From NCBI RefSeq assembly GCF_900113575.1, contig NZ_FOPV01000002.1:1-64000 (forward strand): 64,000 bases of DNA. Reading direction: 5' to 3'. Below, in pieces: positions 45,495-55,235 of this stretch. A program made the translations under genes and the position numbers. The stretch is from Nitrosospira sp. Nsp14 (GTDB lineage: Bacteria > Pseudomonadota > Gammaproteobacteria > Burkholderiales > Nitrosomonadaceae). Position 1 is the stretch's first letter. Each line of letters begins with the position of its first letter. The notes under the pieces are model-generated. The model had not been told where the DNA came from. It did not search any database and saw nothing but the letters and a program-made list of their open reading frames with translations.

Positions 45495-48305
45495 TCAGCC
45501 CGCCGATTGTTGTGTCTGCTTGAACAGTGTCTTGGCCTCTTCCCGGCTGGGAAAGTCCCTGCCGCTGCTCAGCAGTGTCTCAAGTTCTTTGCGTGCTTTG
45601 GCTTTATCACCCGATTTGGCTAGCGCGGCGGCAAAATGATAGCGGATTTCGCCGACCTCAGGTGCCAGCGAGAGCGCTTTTTGCAACAGGGGAAGGCCTC
45701 GTCCGATATTGCCCTGTTCCACCAGTATCCATCCCAGCGTGTCCATGATTGCGGGGTTGTCCGGCGCAATCTTGTAAGCCTTTTCCGCATATTCCAGAGC
45801 CAGCGGGCTTTTTTCCTGTTGATATGCCGTGGCAAGATTATTCATCGCGGGCATGTACTTAGGATTTTGTTGCAGTAAAATTTCATACTGCTCTATCGCA
45901 GATCGGGTTTGACCATCTGCAAGATACACTTCAGCGAGATACATTCGAAGAGGTACATCGGTGGGGTTCTCCTTCAGCCATTGAACCAAACGAGAGTTTG
46001 CTTCCTTGCCTCGTCCCGCCTGGGTGAGTGAGGCGTGCAGCTTCAGCATCAGCGCTTGGTTTTTTGCGATGGCAAATGCGTGCTCATAGGCTCTCGCAGC
46101 AAGCGCGGGATTCTTTTGCTGCATGAGCAGATCACCTTCCGCCACATAGCCTACCGGAGATTTCGGATACTGTTTCTGAACCTGCCGGGAAATCGCCAAA
46201 CCTTTCTCGAAATTGCCCTGGCGGGCTTCAAGCGCAATCTGCGCCAGTTGCGCGTCAATATAATCCGGTTTTAACGCGACAGCCTTCTTCAACGCATCCC
46301 CGGCGGCCGGGAAGTTCTCTGCTGTGATGTGAATGGTGGCGATTCGATATTGGACAAGATGGGAATTCGGACGCAGGGCGGCGAGCCGATTGTAGGTCTC
46401 CAGAGCGGCGGCTTTATCGTTGTTGGCAAATTGCGCCTGCGCCAGCACATCCAGCACCTCGGGATTGTTGGAATTTGCTCCCTGGAGCTTCTGGGCAAGG
46501 TTAAGTGCCTTTTGTTTCTCCCCCACGCGGAGATAATGTCCTGCAAGCAGCAAGGAGGGCTCAAGTACATCAGGATTGTTCTGGACGGCCCGCTCCAGCC
46601 ATAATGTCGCTTCTTTTGTCTGGCCCTGGTTCAATGCGAGCGCCGAAAGCGCAGCCATGGCCTGTGTATTTTTCTTGTCCTTGGCAAGTATGGCTTCAAA
46701 GCGTTTTTTTGCGGCATCAGGCTTGTCCTCCCGCAGATCGAGTTGGGCAAGATTGGCCGCCGCCGGGAAGTATGTCGGTTGCAGTGAAAGCGCTTTTTCG
46801 AAACTGGAGCGGGCGTTAGCAGGATCGTTCCTGCTCAGGTAGATGCCCCCCTTGATGTTTTGGACCACAGGGTTGTCCGGATGCTCTTTCTCAAGCGTTG
46901 TTACGGCCTGGAGCGCTTTCTCCGGCTCTTTGAGACGGAGATGGGTCATCACGAGGAGAATGCCAGCCTGGGATGATTTTGGATCGAGCTTGGCGGCCAT
47001 TTCCAGCTCAGCTATGGCTCGCGCGTTGTCTCCCTGGCTCATCCTGCTCGAACTCAACGCGGTATGAAGTATCGCGCTCTTCGGAGCGATCCTGATCGCT
47101 CTCTCAAAATATTCAGTTGCCTTCGAAAACTCCCTTGCCTGCATATAAGCTTCCCCTGCCAAGGCGAATAGCTGAGGATCCTGGTCTACACCATCCCTTA
47201 GCGCCGGGCTCAGGAGGGAGAGGGCTCGCTGCGTCTCACGGTTTTTCAGCAATGCGGTAGCCAGGAGCTTGCGCGCGTATAGATTTCTGGGATCCTTCTC
47301 CAGGTATTGTTTCAGATACTGTTCCGCTTGCGGCAGCGAGCCCATGGCGAGTTGGGTGGCTCCAGCCAGCAATACAGTAGGCATATGACCAGGCGATTTG
47401 CTGAGTATCTGCTGCAATGATTCCCAAGCGGCTGCATGCTTGCCCTGGGTAAAATCGAGCAGCGCCTGGGCATAGAGGACCAAGGGGCTGCCGGGGGCGA
47501 CTTTGCGCGCAGCGTCGATATCGGCTTTGGCGGACTCGTACTTTTCCGTGCTGGTCTCGATAAACGCCTTATTTAGATAAGCTTGAGCATTGTTTGGCTT
47601 TAATTTAACCACCTCGTCATAAGCTGCGAGCGCCAAATCAATTTTGCCCTCGGCACGCAGCAGGTCGCCTTTGAAAAGCCAGGCATCCGCATTTTTCGGG
47701 TCAGCGGAAACGGCTTGTTCTGAATACTGCGCCGCCGTTGCGAGGTCCTGCTTCGAAAGCGAATATTGCGCCAGCCCCACCAGCGCATCGGCGGAATTGG
47801 GTTTATCTTCCAGCGCGCGCTTGAATAGTTCTCTGGCCTCTTCACTCTTGCCCAGCGCCAGCGATGCGCGTCCCCTGAGCGTTGCGAGTTCCGCCGAACT
47901 CCGCGCCTCGAAGAGTGGCTTGGTCTCATCCAGCACCTGTTGAAACTGACCTAATTCAAGCAGGGTTTTCCCGAGGTCCGGGACTACCCTCGCAGGATCC
48001 ATTCCCAAGTTCAGGGCCCTGCGGAGTTCCTTCTCCGCCGATTGCAGTTCGCCCGTTTTGCGATAGATCGTTCCCAGAAGGTAGCGAGTCTCGGGATCGT
48101 CCGGATTTTTTTGCAATGCATTTTTAAGCTGAATAATGGCCGCCGAGTTGTCCCCCTTTTCCTGGTAACGCTGTGCATCCGCCACCAGGGTTTTGGGGTC
48201 TTCCGATTTACCGCAGCCGGCCATACCAGCGGCAAGAAGACCGGCAGAGATCATGAGCCAGACCAGATTGTTACTTTTCGCGCCAGCCTTGCTTGAGTTA
48301 CGCAT
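45495..48305 (-). CDS. prsT: PrsT, PEP-CTERM-system TPR lipoprotein
   Basis: This 936-residue protein has a lipoprotein signal ending GMAGC with the modified Cys at 31, followed by some two dozen tetratricopeptide repeats along nearly the whole length (for example ALQKNPDDPETRYLLG and ALSLQPTYFPAAANLA). This matches the PrsT family, which in exosortase genomes usually neighbours the PrsK/PrsR regulators. Neither is in this window. It is membrane-anchored on the periplasmic side and probably a protein-interaction scaffold. It is divergent from the tviB-like gene. Confidence 0.9.
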   Translation of the reverse strand: MRNSSKAGAKSNNLVWLMISAGLLAAGMAGCGKSEDPKTLVADAQRYQEKGDNSAAIIQLKNALQKNPDDPETRYLLGTIYRKTGELQSAEKELRRALNLGMDPARVVPDLGKTLLELGQFQQVLDETKPLFEARSSAELATLRGRASLALGKSEEARELFKRALEDKPNSADALVGLAQYSLSKQDLATAAQYSEQAVSADPKNADAWLFKGDLLRAEGKIDLALAAYDEVVKLKPNNAQAYLNKAFIETSTEKYESAKADIDAARKVAPGSPLVLYAQALLDFTQGKHAAAWESLQQILSKSPGHMPTVLLAGATQLAMGSLPQAEQYLKQYLEKDPRNLYARKLLATALLKNRETQRALSLLSPALRDGVDQDPQLFALAGEAYMQAREFSKATEYFERAIRIAPKSAILHTALSSSRMSQGDNARAIAELEMAAKLDPKSSQAGILLVMTHLRLKEPEKALQAVTTLEKEHPDNPVVQNIKGGIYLSRNDPANARSSFEKALSLQPTYFPAAANLAQLDLREDKPDAAKKRFEAILAKDKKNTQAMAALSALALNQGQTKEATLWLERAVQNNPDVLEPSLLLAGHYLRVGEKQKALNLAQKLQGANSNNPEVLDVLAQAQFANNDKAAALETYNRLAALRPNSHLVQYRIATIHITAENFPAAGDALKKAVALKPDYIDAQLAQIALEARQGNFEKGLAISRQVQKQYPKSPVGYVAEGDLLMQQKNPALAARAYEHAFAIAKNQALMLKLHASLTQAGRGKEANSRLVQWLKENPTDVPLRMYLAEVYLADGQTRSAIEQYEILLQQNPKYMPAMNNLATAYQQEKSPLALEYAEKAYKIAPDNPAIMDTLGWILVEQGNIGRGLPLLQKALSLAPEVGEIRYHFAAALAKSGDKAKARKELETLLSSGRDFPSREEAKTLFKQTQQSAG

Positions 48306-48851
48306 TCAAAATCCTTTCTCTGTATTATCGGTTACAGTATTCGAACTACGTCGACAAATAAGCGCGGGTTTTCAATCGCTCGTTCGGCGTTCTACGGAAT
48401 TAGATACAAACAGATTGTTCCCTCCCGGGCGACGGGAGCGGCACCATGCCGCTATTCAAATCAGGCTGATGTATATCAGCGCTCGGCATTAAAGCATGGT
48501 GATGGATAAAATTGTTTCGCTGCCTATAGCGGGGCGGCAGGGCGGAGAGTGGCAGCGCTTTACTATATCCATGTTTTCGATAGCTATCAAGGCACGTCAA
48601 AATATAGATGAGGCGGGTTTGAAATCAGTCTTTCGGCTACTGTTCGCCAGCTGGCCGGATCACGGGCTCTACCTTAGTTTCCGTAGAAATTTGCCAACTC
48701 CTCCATCTCGCATCCATTGCTCGGTATGATATGCTGACACAAACTGTACGGGAATTGCCCTTTAGTACAGTGTTTTTTTCAAGAATTCTGGCTGATGATA
48801 CCGGTGCGCCGGGAATCAACGCGCCACCAATTCTAAATGAAGAGGATAAGT
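48306..48851. other. Divergent intergenic region between prsT and the tviB-like gene
   Basis: No supported gene is visible. A 77-codon frame at 48496-48729 ends just before the terminator at 48743 but lacks a ribosome-binding site and motifs. TATGAT at 48725-48730 could be a -10 box. Confidence 0.45.
48743..48779 (+). terminator. Intrinsic terminator upstream of the tviB-like gene
   Basis: ACTGTAC (48743-48749) pairs perfectly with GTACAGT (48765-48771), with an inner GGG/CCC stem between, followed by G and seven T. It sits about 70 bases before the start codon. It ends either an upstream leader or small RNA, or acts as an attenuator for the operon. Confidence 0.8.
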
Positions 48852-50132
48852 ATGAGCGTAGTCGCTGTAGTTGGCTTAGGGTACGTTGGTTTACCGCTTG
48901 CGGTTGAATTTGGAAAGAAACGGCGGACGATAGGTTATGATCTTTCAGCAACCAAAGTCGAAAGTTACAAACGATATATAGACCCTACGGGGGAAGTTTC
49001 GCCCGACGATTTCCGGACTGCAGCGCAACTTCTCGTTACCAGCGATCCGGCTGAGTTATCGCAAGCCGATTATATTGTTGTTGCCGTTCCCACACCTGTC
49101 GATCTCGCTCATCAACCCGATTTTTCCCCGCTAGTCAGCGCCAGCCAAGCGGTTGGAAAACACATGAAGCACGGGGCGATCGTGATCTACGAATCGACCG
49201 TTTATCCTGGAGCAACCGAGGAGATCTGCATTCCCGTTCTCGAAAAATACTCGGGCATGAAATGGAAAACGGATTTCCACGTCGGGTTTTCGCCTGAACG
49301 GATCAATCCGGGCGACAAGCATCACACGCTTACCCGTATACTCAAGGTTGTGTCAGGCGACGATGAGGGCACGCTTGAGAAGATTGCCGTGCTATACGAG
49401 AGCGTAATAACCGCAGGCGTCCACCGTGCGTCGAGTATCAAAGTCGCCGAAGCAGCAAAGGTCATCGAAAACACACAGCGGGATCTAAATATCGCATTGA
49501 TGAACGAACTGGCTATTATTTTCGACAAGCTGCAAATTGACACGCTGGAGGTTCTGCAAGCAGCAGGCACCAAATGGAATTTTTTGCCATTTCGCCCCGG
49601 TTTGGTCGGTGGGCACTGCATCGGGGTCGATCCGTATTATCTTACCCACAAGGCCGAAATGGTGGGCTATATACCGCAAGTCATCCTCGCCGGCCGTCGC
49701 ATCAATGACAGCATGGCAAAGTTCGTGGCGGAGCAAACGATAAAACACATCATAAAAGCGGATATAAATGTCAAGGGAGCCCGGGTGAACGTGCTGGGGT
49801 TGTCTTTTAAGGAAAACTGTCCTGACCTGAGAAACTCGAAGGTCGCCGACTTGATCGGTGAGCTCAAGTCCTACGGCATCGACCTTCATGTTCATGACCC
49901 CGTGGCAAACCCGCAAGAAGCTCTTCATGAGTATGGCGTGGAACTTGAGTCGTGGGAAAGTCTCCCTTGTTCGGACGCAATTATTGTCGCGGTCCCGCAC
50001 CAGCAATTCATCGAAAGACCCTTGAGTGATTTTCAGGCGAAAGTCACCAGTAAAGGCTGCTTTATCGATGTCAAATCTCAATTTGACCCAAAAGCGCTGC
50101 GCGCAGTCGGCTTGAATGTCTGGAGATTATGA
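48852..50132 (+). CDS. tviB: Nucleotide-sugar dehydrogenase (TviB/WbpO type)
   Basis: This 426-residue UDP-glucose/GDP-mannose dehydrogenase family member has [14 protein letters not shown] (8-21), [11 protein letters not shown] and the catalytic Cys256 in [12 protein letters not shown]. It has the longer Vi-type form that oxidises a UDP-N-acetylhexosamine at C6 to the uronic acid. The ATG at 48852 was chosen since AGAGGA lies five bases before it. The next gene is a matching epimerase, so the pair should give UDP-GalNAcA or UDP-GlcNAcA for the polysaccharide. Confidence 0.9.
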   Translation: MSVVAVVGLGYVGLPLAVEFGKKRRTIGYDLSATKVESYKRYIDPTGEVSPDDFRTAAQLLVTSDPAELSQADYIVVAVPTPVDLAHQPDFSPLVSASQAVGKHMKHGAIVIYESTVYPGATEEICIPVLEKYSGMKWKTDFHVGFSPERINPGDKHHTLTRILKVVSGDDEGTLEKIAVLYESVITAGVHRASSIKVAEAAKVIENTQRDLNIALMNELAIIFDKLQIDTLEVLQAAGTKWNFLPFRPGLVGGHCIGVDPYYLTHKAEMVGYIPQVILAGRRINDSMAKFVAEQTIKHIIKADINVKGARVNVLGLSFKENCPDLRNSKVADLIGELKSYGIDLHVHDPVANPQEALHEYGVELESWESLPCSDAIIVAVPHQQFIERPLSDFQAKVTSKGCFIDVKSQFDPKALRAVGLNVWRL

Positions 50133-50145
50133 TAATCGCTCGCCC

Positions 50146-51204
50146 ATGACCGGATACCAGGACGCCCTGAAGCATCTGCAAACGCGCCAATACCGCTGGC
50201 TTATCACGGGTGTTGCGGGTTTCATCGGCTCAAATCTTCTGGAGGCCTTGCTCAGGCTGAACCAGAAGGTTACCGGTCTTGATAACTTCTCAACCGGCCA
50301 CAGACACAATCTTCAGCAAGTGAAGGAAGTAGTAGGGGAAGGAGGCTGGGCCAATTTCAGCTTTATCGAGGGTGATATTCGTGAGCTGGACATATGCAAG
50401 AGCGCATGCGAGGGCGTGGAGTATGTATTGCATCAAGCCGCACTTGGTTCCGTGCCGCGCTCGATTCAGGATCCGATAAGAACCAACGAGAGCAACATTT
50501 CCGGTTTCCTGAACATACTGGTCGCGGCAAGGGACGCCCCGGTGAAGCGCTTTATCTATGCTGCATCCAGTTCCACCTATGGTGACCACCCAGGTTTACC
50601 CAAGGTGGAGTCAGTCATTGGGCGTCCGCTTTCGCCTTATGCTGTCACCAAATACGTCAATGAACTCTATGCGGACGTCTTTGCACGTTGCTACAGCATG
50701 GAGTCCGTCGGTTTGCGCTATTTCAATGTTTTTGGTCCCCGGCAGGATCCGGAAGGGGCCTACGCTGCCGTAATTCCGAGATGGGTCGCTGCGCTCGTCC
50801 GCAACCAGACAGTGCTTATAAACGGGGACGGTGAAACGAGCCGGGATTTCTGTTATATAGAAAACGTGATTCAGGCAAATCTTCTAGCAGCTTTGGCGCA
50901 AAATTGCGAAGCTGTGAATCAGGTCTACAACGTCGCCGTCAATGAACGCACGAGCCTGAATCAGCTCTACGAGATGATGCGTGGCCTACTGCTGGACAAA
51001 TTTCCGGAACTGATTAACCACCAGCCAAAATACGTTGATTTTCGCGAGGGGGACGTGCGGCACTCGCAAGCTGACATTTCCAAGGCCGGCGACTTGTTGG
51101 GCTTCGCACCCACCTATCGCATTGATCGAGGGCTTGAGCGAGCAATGGACTGGTATCTCTCCCATCTTGCGCCTGAGAAAGAGAAACTGGAAAAACTAGC
51201 CTGA
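50146..51204 (+). CDS. tviC: UDP-N-acetylhexosamine/uronate 4-epimerase (TviC/WbpP type)
   Basis: This 352-residue SDR enzyme has [10 protein letters not shown] (21-30), the site SSSTYGDH (141-148) and Y165/K169 (YAVTK). The form [16 protein letters not shown] with a 17-residue leader is that of WbpP/TviC. The ATG at 50146 gives the family N-terminus MTGYQDAL; an earlier ATG at 50116 would overlap tviB. Together with the previous gene it makes an N-acetylhexosaminuronic acid donor. Confidence 0.9.
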   Translation: MTGYQDALKHLQTRQYRWLITGVAGFIGSNLLEALLRLNQKVTGLDNFSTGHRHNLQQVKEVVGEGGWANFSFIEGDIRELDICKSACEGVEYVLHQAALGSVPRSIQDPIRTNESNISGFLNILVAARDAPVKRFIYAASSSTYGDHPGLPKVESVIGRPLSPYAVTKYVNELYADVFARCYSMESVGLRYFNVFGPRQDPEGAYAAVIPRWVAALVRNQTVLINGDGETSRDFCYIENVIQANLLAALAQNCEAVNQVYNVAVNERTSLNQLYEMMRGLLLDKFPELINHQPKYVDFREGDVRHSQADISKAGDLLGFAPTYRIDRGLERAMDWYLSHLAPEKEKLEKLA

Positions 51205-51252
51205 TCGGACCTTTAGCGGGAGCCGCTGTTACGCAGAAGGGCGTCCCTAGGC

Positions 51253-51885
51253 TTAATCCTCCCATTTTCCTGCTTGTATGAGCTGGTTTCTCAGGCCCGG
51301 CAGCGGGAATCCCTGCTCATACGCTTTCTTGGCGTGAGTTCTGGCCTGCTCATAATCTTTCTTCTTCACGTAAAGCAGGCCGAGATTGTAGTTAATGGTC
51401 GGATCGTCCGGTTGGAGCTCAGCCGCCAGAACGAGTTGCTCGGTAGCCCTGTCCGGTTGCGCGGCTTGCAGCAGGTAAGTAGCGAAGACCATCCGTGTCA
51501 TGGCATCGTTGGGTTTGAACCGAATAGCCCGGTCAAAAAAACACTCGACCGAAAATCGGGCGCCTGTCGGCTTCAGTGTCTTTTCCCGCTGGGCCAGTTT
51601 CCCCATCGCAGCCAAGGCTCGGTGGTGGTTGGGAAACATCAGCAGCGTGTAGTTCAAGTCAGCCCCGATCGTCCCGGTGGCCCCCGCACGCAAATTTTCC
51701 ACATCCGAGGTGAAATGGAATGCCTCGACTGTGGCTAGCATCTTCTTGTCTTCCGGACTGGTGTAGTCGTAGATCTGGGTGCCGGGCGCTGCCAAGTCCC
51801 CACAATGGGGAGGAGTCTGCCGGGCATAAAGATCTACTGTGCCAGTCGCAACTACCAATGCAGCAATGCTGAATATGATTTTCAT
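51253..51885 (-). CDS. Secreted TPR-containing protein
   Basis: This 210-residue protein has a signal peptide (MKIIFSIAALVVATGTVDLYA) and C-terminal tetratricopeptide-like repeats (YTLLMFPNHHRALAAMGKLA, IRFKPNDAMTRMVFATYLL, AAELQPDDPTINYNLG). It is likely a periplasmic scaffold of unknown partner. The ATG at 51885 has an ideal GGAGGTT ribosome-binding site; the longer frame to 51921 lacks one. It follows the exosortase-A-type hydrolase operon on the same strand after 74 bases and converges on tviC. Confidence 0.75.
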   Translation of the reverse strand: MKIIFSIAALVVATGTVDLYARQTPPHCGDLAAPGTQIYDYTSPEDKKMLATVEAFHFTSDVENLRAGATGTIGADLNYTLLMFPNHHRALAAMGKLAQREKTLKPTGARFSVECFFDRAIRFKPNDAMTRMVFATYLLQAAQPDRATEQLVLAAELQPDDPTINYNLGLLYVKKKDYEQARTHAKKAYEQGFPLPGLRNQLIQAGKWED

Positions 51886-51959
51886 ATAACCTCCTGACCA
51901 CACAACGGTCCGGGTGGGCAATCCAATTGAAGGAGTTTCGTTTATTTGTAAAAATTACT

Positions 51960-52853
51960 TTACCAGGAGCGAATCCAGTTCTTGGTAATGCTAGACACCT
52001 GATCGCGCCAGAGACGGCGTGAAAATGTATGATCGGCTTCAGGCAAGTTCTGTCGCGACACCCGGGAAGAGGCCAGCAGCCGCTGCCAAGGGGACGAGCC
52101 GCGAATCAGATCGCAGAACTCCTGGGCGGTCAGGTCGTTGCCGCTAATGATCAAAAGGGTTCTTCCGCCGAAACGGCCAAGTCCATCAAGCATGCGGTCG
52201 GGCAGAGTGGCGGAATCACAGGATTCACCCTTGTGGGGTCCGTCCTGTCCATCTTTGTTCGTTCTGCGTCCTGCTGCCGCGCGGGTGATTGTCTGGGTTA
52301 AAGAGCGTATGGCCTTGGAGTAATCGAACCTGCCGCTCAACACCTTACCCCAAAATCCTCGAGTAAAGAGGCGGGTAACGTAGTAGTGTTTCAGATAGGC
52401 CTTAGCCTCGCCTTGTTCAGTTCTCACCCACGGATTCAACAATACCAGACCCGTGACCCGCGGGTCACGATGTGCGTAGAAAAGTGCAGCCGAAGCGGCG
52501 TCGCACAAGCCCCAGATGACCAGCTCATCAATGCCGGGTACCTCCTGCAAAAACCGGTCGATGGCGCAGCGCAGATCATCTTCCACGCGTTCGAAATCCC
52601 GCGGATCGCCCTCGCTATCGCCCATTCCTCGGCAATCAAAGCGAAAAACAGGGATGCCGTGCGCTGCGAGGTCGCGCGCTAGCAGCGTGAACTGCCGGTG
52701 GCTTCCAACTCGATATTGCGGGCCGCCTACAACCACCAATACGCCCCTGGAACACGTTTGCTCAGGTGCGCTGAGGATTCCATACAGCCAAGCGCCATTA
52801 CACTCAATGACCAGAGGGCGTTCCTCCACGTTGTTATCAGCACGCAACGGCAT
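51960..52853 (-). CDS. Exosortase-A-system-associated alpha/beta hydrolase 1
   Basis: This 297-residue alpha/beta-hydrolase has VVVGGPQYRVGSHRQF near the N-terminus, FDCRGMGDSEG (about 73-83) and the nucleophile elbow WGLCDAAS (about 111), in which Cys replaces the usual Ser. The terminal His is in EADHTFSRR. The pattern fits hydrolase 1 of exosortase-A gene clusters; its substrate is unknown. The start overlaps the preceding gene by 17 bases. An unlikely longer start at 52949 was rejected. Confidence 0.85.
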   Translation of the reverse strand: MPLRADNNVEERPLVIECNGAWLYGILSAPEQTCSRGVLVVVGGPQYRVGSHRQFTLLARDLAAHGIPVFRFDCRGMGDSEGDPRDFERVEDDLRCAIDRFLQEVPGIDELVIWGLCDAASAALFYAHRDPRVTGLVLLNPWVRTEQGEAKAYLKHYYVTRLFTRGFWGKVLSGRFDYSKAIRSLTQTITRAAAGRRTNKDGQDGPHKGESCDSATLPDRMLDGLGRFGGRTLLIISGNDLTAQEFCDLIRGSSPWQRLLASSRVSRQNLPEADHTFSRRLWRDQVSSITKNWIRSW

Positions 52854-53682
52854 TTGCGGTGGCTGAAACAAGCTCAGGACATTCGACGATCTCCTGTGTC
52901 GCCCAAAACGGCAAGCACGGCACGAGGTGAAGGAACAGTTCAACTTCACTTTCTTTCCAGGCGTTTACCACTTTTGCTCCGGCCGGGGTCATGGGACGTC
53001 CGAGCTCGGCCACGATCTCGAACCAGTGGACCGGGCTGTTCTTCACAGCCAGATCGGCAGCTTTAAGGCCGTCAATTGCAATCGCAAGGTCGGGTGCGAG
53101 TTCATAACCCGCTACTTCTAGTGGCTCTCCTGCTTTCAGCCGGTTGCGCAAGGCGCTTGTGCCGCCAGTGTTACTTTGATTACTGCTCAGCATTTCATTA
53201 GCCAACCGCAACCGCAGAAACTGGGTCAAGAACGAATCGCCGCTGAGGACGGGTTGCCATAGAAGAATCTGTGCAATTTTTGTGGAGGTGCCCCTGGCGA
53301 AATCGAGCGCGAGCAACGCGCCGAGGCGCAGCCCCCACAGACTGATAGGCGCCGCGACACGTTCAGCGAGCCATGCCCTGGCAATCGTCAGGTCCTGCTT
53401 CCAGATATCCCAGCGCGCGTCCGAAAAGTCGCCGCTGCTATCCCCGCAGCCGAAAAGGTCTATCTGCAGCACCCCGAATCCCATCGCCGCGAAGGCTCTT
53501 GCCTGCAACGCAGCCATTCGCCGGGACTTGTTCATCTCCTCTCCGAAGGGATGAACATAGAGGAACGCTCCCCGACATTCCTTTTCCGCTTGAGGTGCAT
53601 GGTAGAGGCAGAAACGCCTCCCGCAGTCGGCCTGCAAAAAGAAGGGCTCAGCTGGCGCACTCCGCGGGCCCATTTTCTTCAT
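52837..53682 (-). CDS. Exosortase-A-system-associated alpha/beta hydrolase 2
   Basis: This 281-residue alpha/beta-hydrolase fold protein has FLYVHPFGEEMNKSRRM (about 40-56), IDLFGCGDSSGDF (about 74-86) and the elbow WGLRLGALLALDFA (about 115), where Arg stands in place of the nucleophilic Ser. The sequence matches hydrolase 2 of exosortase-A clusters, which as I recall share this GLRLGA form. It may bind rather than hydrolyse. Its ATG overlaps the ACP stop as ATGA, so translation is coupled. Confidence 0.85.
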   Translation of the reverse strand: MKKMGPRSAPAEPFFLQADCGRRFCLYHAPQAEKECRGAFLYVHPFGEEMNKSRRMAALQARAFAAMGFGVLQIDLFGCGDSSGDFSDARWDIWKQDLTIARAWLAERVAAPISLWGLRLGALLALDFARGTSTKIAQILLWQPVLSGDSFLTQFLRLRLANEMLSSNQSNTGGTSALRNRLKAGEPLEVAGYELAPDLAIAIDGLKAADLAVKNSPVHWFEIVAELGRPMTPAGAKVVNAWKESEVELFLHLVPCLPFWATQEIVECPELVSATANAVAC

Positions 53683-53930
53683 TCAGCTAATTTCTGCTCA
53701 ACAAAACCGGTCAGAGTGCCTACTGTTTCAAAAGTTTGCGCGCTGATTTCGTCATCGTCGACCGTGATGCCGAAGTGGTCTTCCAACGCGGTAATTACGT
53801 TTACCACGGCCATCGAATCCAGCTCTGGAATATTTCCCAACAAAACAGAGTCCGCCTTAAGCGAATTCTTCCGGTCACCGAGGCTTAGCACGTCGGCGAG
53901 TATGTTTGTTACCTCTTGAAGATGCTGCAT
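53679..53930 (-). CDS. Acyl carrier protein of the exosortase-A-type operon
   Basis: This 83-residue acidic protein has the phosphopantetheine attachment Ser39 in IPELDSMAVV and a four-helix pattern typical of acyl carrier proteins. In exosortase-A clusters such proteins sit with an acyl-CoA ligase and two hydrolases, suggesting acyl or aminoacyl modification of an envelope product. The ATG at 53930 is preceded by GGAG at five bases. It overlaps the previous gene's stop region and the next gene's start. Confidence 0.88.
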   Translation of the reverse strand: MQHLQEVTNILADVLSLGDRKNSLKADSVLLGNIPELDSMAVVNVITALEDHFGITVDDDEISAQTFETVGTLTGFVEQKLAE

Positions 53931-53932
53931 GA

Positions 53933-54694
53933 TCACTCCATGGTTGTTTTGTCTTTCTCAGCCCGGGAAATATCTCCCAAGCCCTGCGTATTCAGCCGAA
54001 ACTCCGGAAATGAACCGGAATGCGTGGATAGATGAAAATAAGGAGCCACAGAGGCGAGCGTTATTTGCCATGGCCCCGCGCAGAAGAAGATGGCGCTGCC
54101 GAGCGCTGTGGTGCCGAGCCGCGCATGGGCTCCAAGCGAACCCACGTTGAATGCAGATATCCGGCTACAGGTCCATAAAACATCGTGTTCCATCAGGAAT
54201 CCGTTTGCCGCATCCCATAGGCGGGGAAAAGTGAACCCCAAACGGAAATTTGGTTCCACATAAACGTCGAAATCCCAGGCTGCGCGTTTTTCAGGAAGCG
54301 GAATATAGCGAGCGCGTACTTCATCCTCCTGATAACTACCCAGCAGCAGCCACAGGAAGCCGACAAATTGCTCTTCTTTAAAGGCGACAAGACACTTTGC
54401 TCCTTGCGCAAACCGCGCCTGAATCGCTGCAGCAGGCCGGGGAAATTGCCGGACAATCTCGTCCTTTTCGTGGATCAACCTGACGTCGATGTTTCGGCCT
54501 CTGCGCGGCGGGAGTAAGGGTGTTCGGCTAATGGGCTGCGCGATTAGGTGATATCTATATAACCGCAGTCCACCATTCGACACTGTGACGAAAAATTTGT
54601 TGAGTATGAAAAGGCTGACATTGAACCAGCCCCACTGGCGCAGCATTTCATATAACTCATTTTTTCGTTGCGTTATGGAGGCCATTGCTTTCAT
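53933..54694 (-). CDS. GNAT-like acyltransferase of the exosortase-A-type operon
   Basis: This 253-residue protein has the middle segments CLVAFKEEQFVGFLWLLLG and WDFDVYVEPNFRLGFTFPRLW, which resemble a GNAT-type fold, though the pyrophosphate-binding loop is degenerate. It lies first in a coupled operon with ACP and two hydrolases. That suggests transfer of an acyl group to or from the carrier, which is inference. There are two possible ATG starts (54694, 54685), neither with a good ribosome-binding site. Confidence 0.65.
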   Translation of the reverse strand: MKAMASITQRKNELYEMLRQWGWFNVSLFILNKFFVTVSNGGLRLYRYHLIAQPISRTPLLPPRRGRNIDVRLIHEKDEIVRQFPRPAAAIQARFAQGAKCLVAFKEEQFVGFLWLLLGSYQEDEVRARYIPLPEKRAAWDFDVYVEPNFRLGFTFPRLWDAANGFLMEHDVLWTCSRISAFNVGSLGAHARLGTTALGSAIFFCAGPWQITLASVAPYFHLSTHSGSFPEFRLNTQGLGDISRAEKDKTTME

Positions 54695-55235
54695 GAACCG
54701 TGTTGACCAGCGCCCGATTTGATGAGGTGCCTGGCGGGGCGGATAGTTTAATCCGAACCGGTGGACTTGCCCAACTGTTGTTGCGCAATGGTTGAATCAC
54801 GGGCTCTTCTCCCGGATCCATCCTCCTGCCGCCACAGCCGGTTGAGCATCGCGTGTCGCGCTGGGTCTCATAAAAACACGGCATCTTACTATAAGTGTTC
54901 AGTAGGATGAGTTTCAAGTAGCTTGCAGCGCCAGGAGAAGCGATTGATTTCGCGGGTGTACCTCGGTCCAATGGGAAAGGTACAAAAAGCCGGTAAGATG
55001 ATCACAGGAGGAGCAAGGGGACGATATTTACTTTTAAAGGTGTTTCCCTGTACGCTCCACTTATAGTTCATCCGTTTTCTTGAAAGGCGTGCCGCAGGGG
55101 GCTCGCCCAACGAGTAAACCGCTATCACGACCTCGAGCGTCGCAACGTTGCTGGAGCGGTCGGGAACGTGGTGGTGTGATGGAAGGGCTATGTCAAGGTT
55201 TTAAGAATAACAACCAGACTTGTTACGGAAAAAGC
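54695..55235. other. Divergent intergenic region
   Basis: This spacer separates the minus-strand ACP operon from the third PEP-CTERM gene. Open frames are short and without motifs. A 10-bp palindrome GCAACGTTGC lies at 55142-55151. Divergent promoters must lie here, but none is a strong match. Confidence 0.4.

Noticed and set aside
48496-48729. 77-codon frame ending just before the terminator at 48743
   Set aside because: The position is tempting, but there is no ribosome-binding site, motif or clear coding character.
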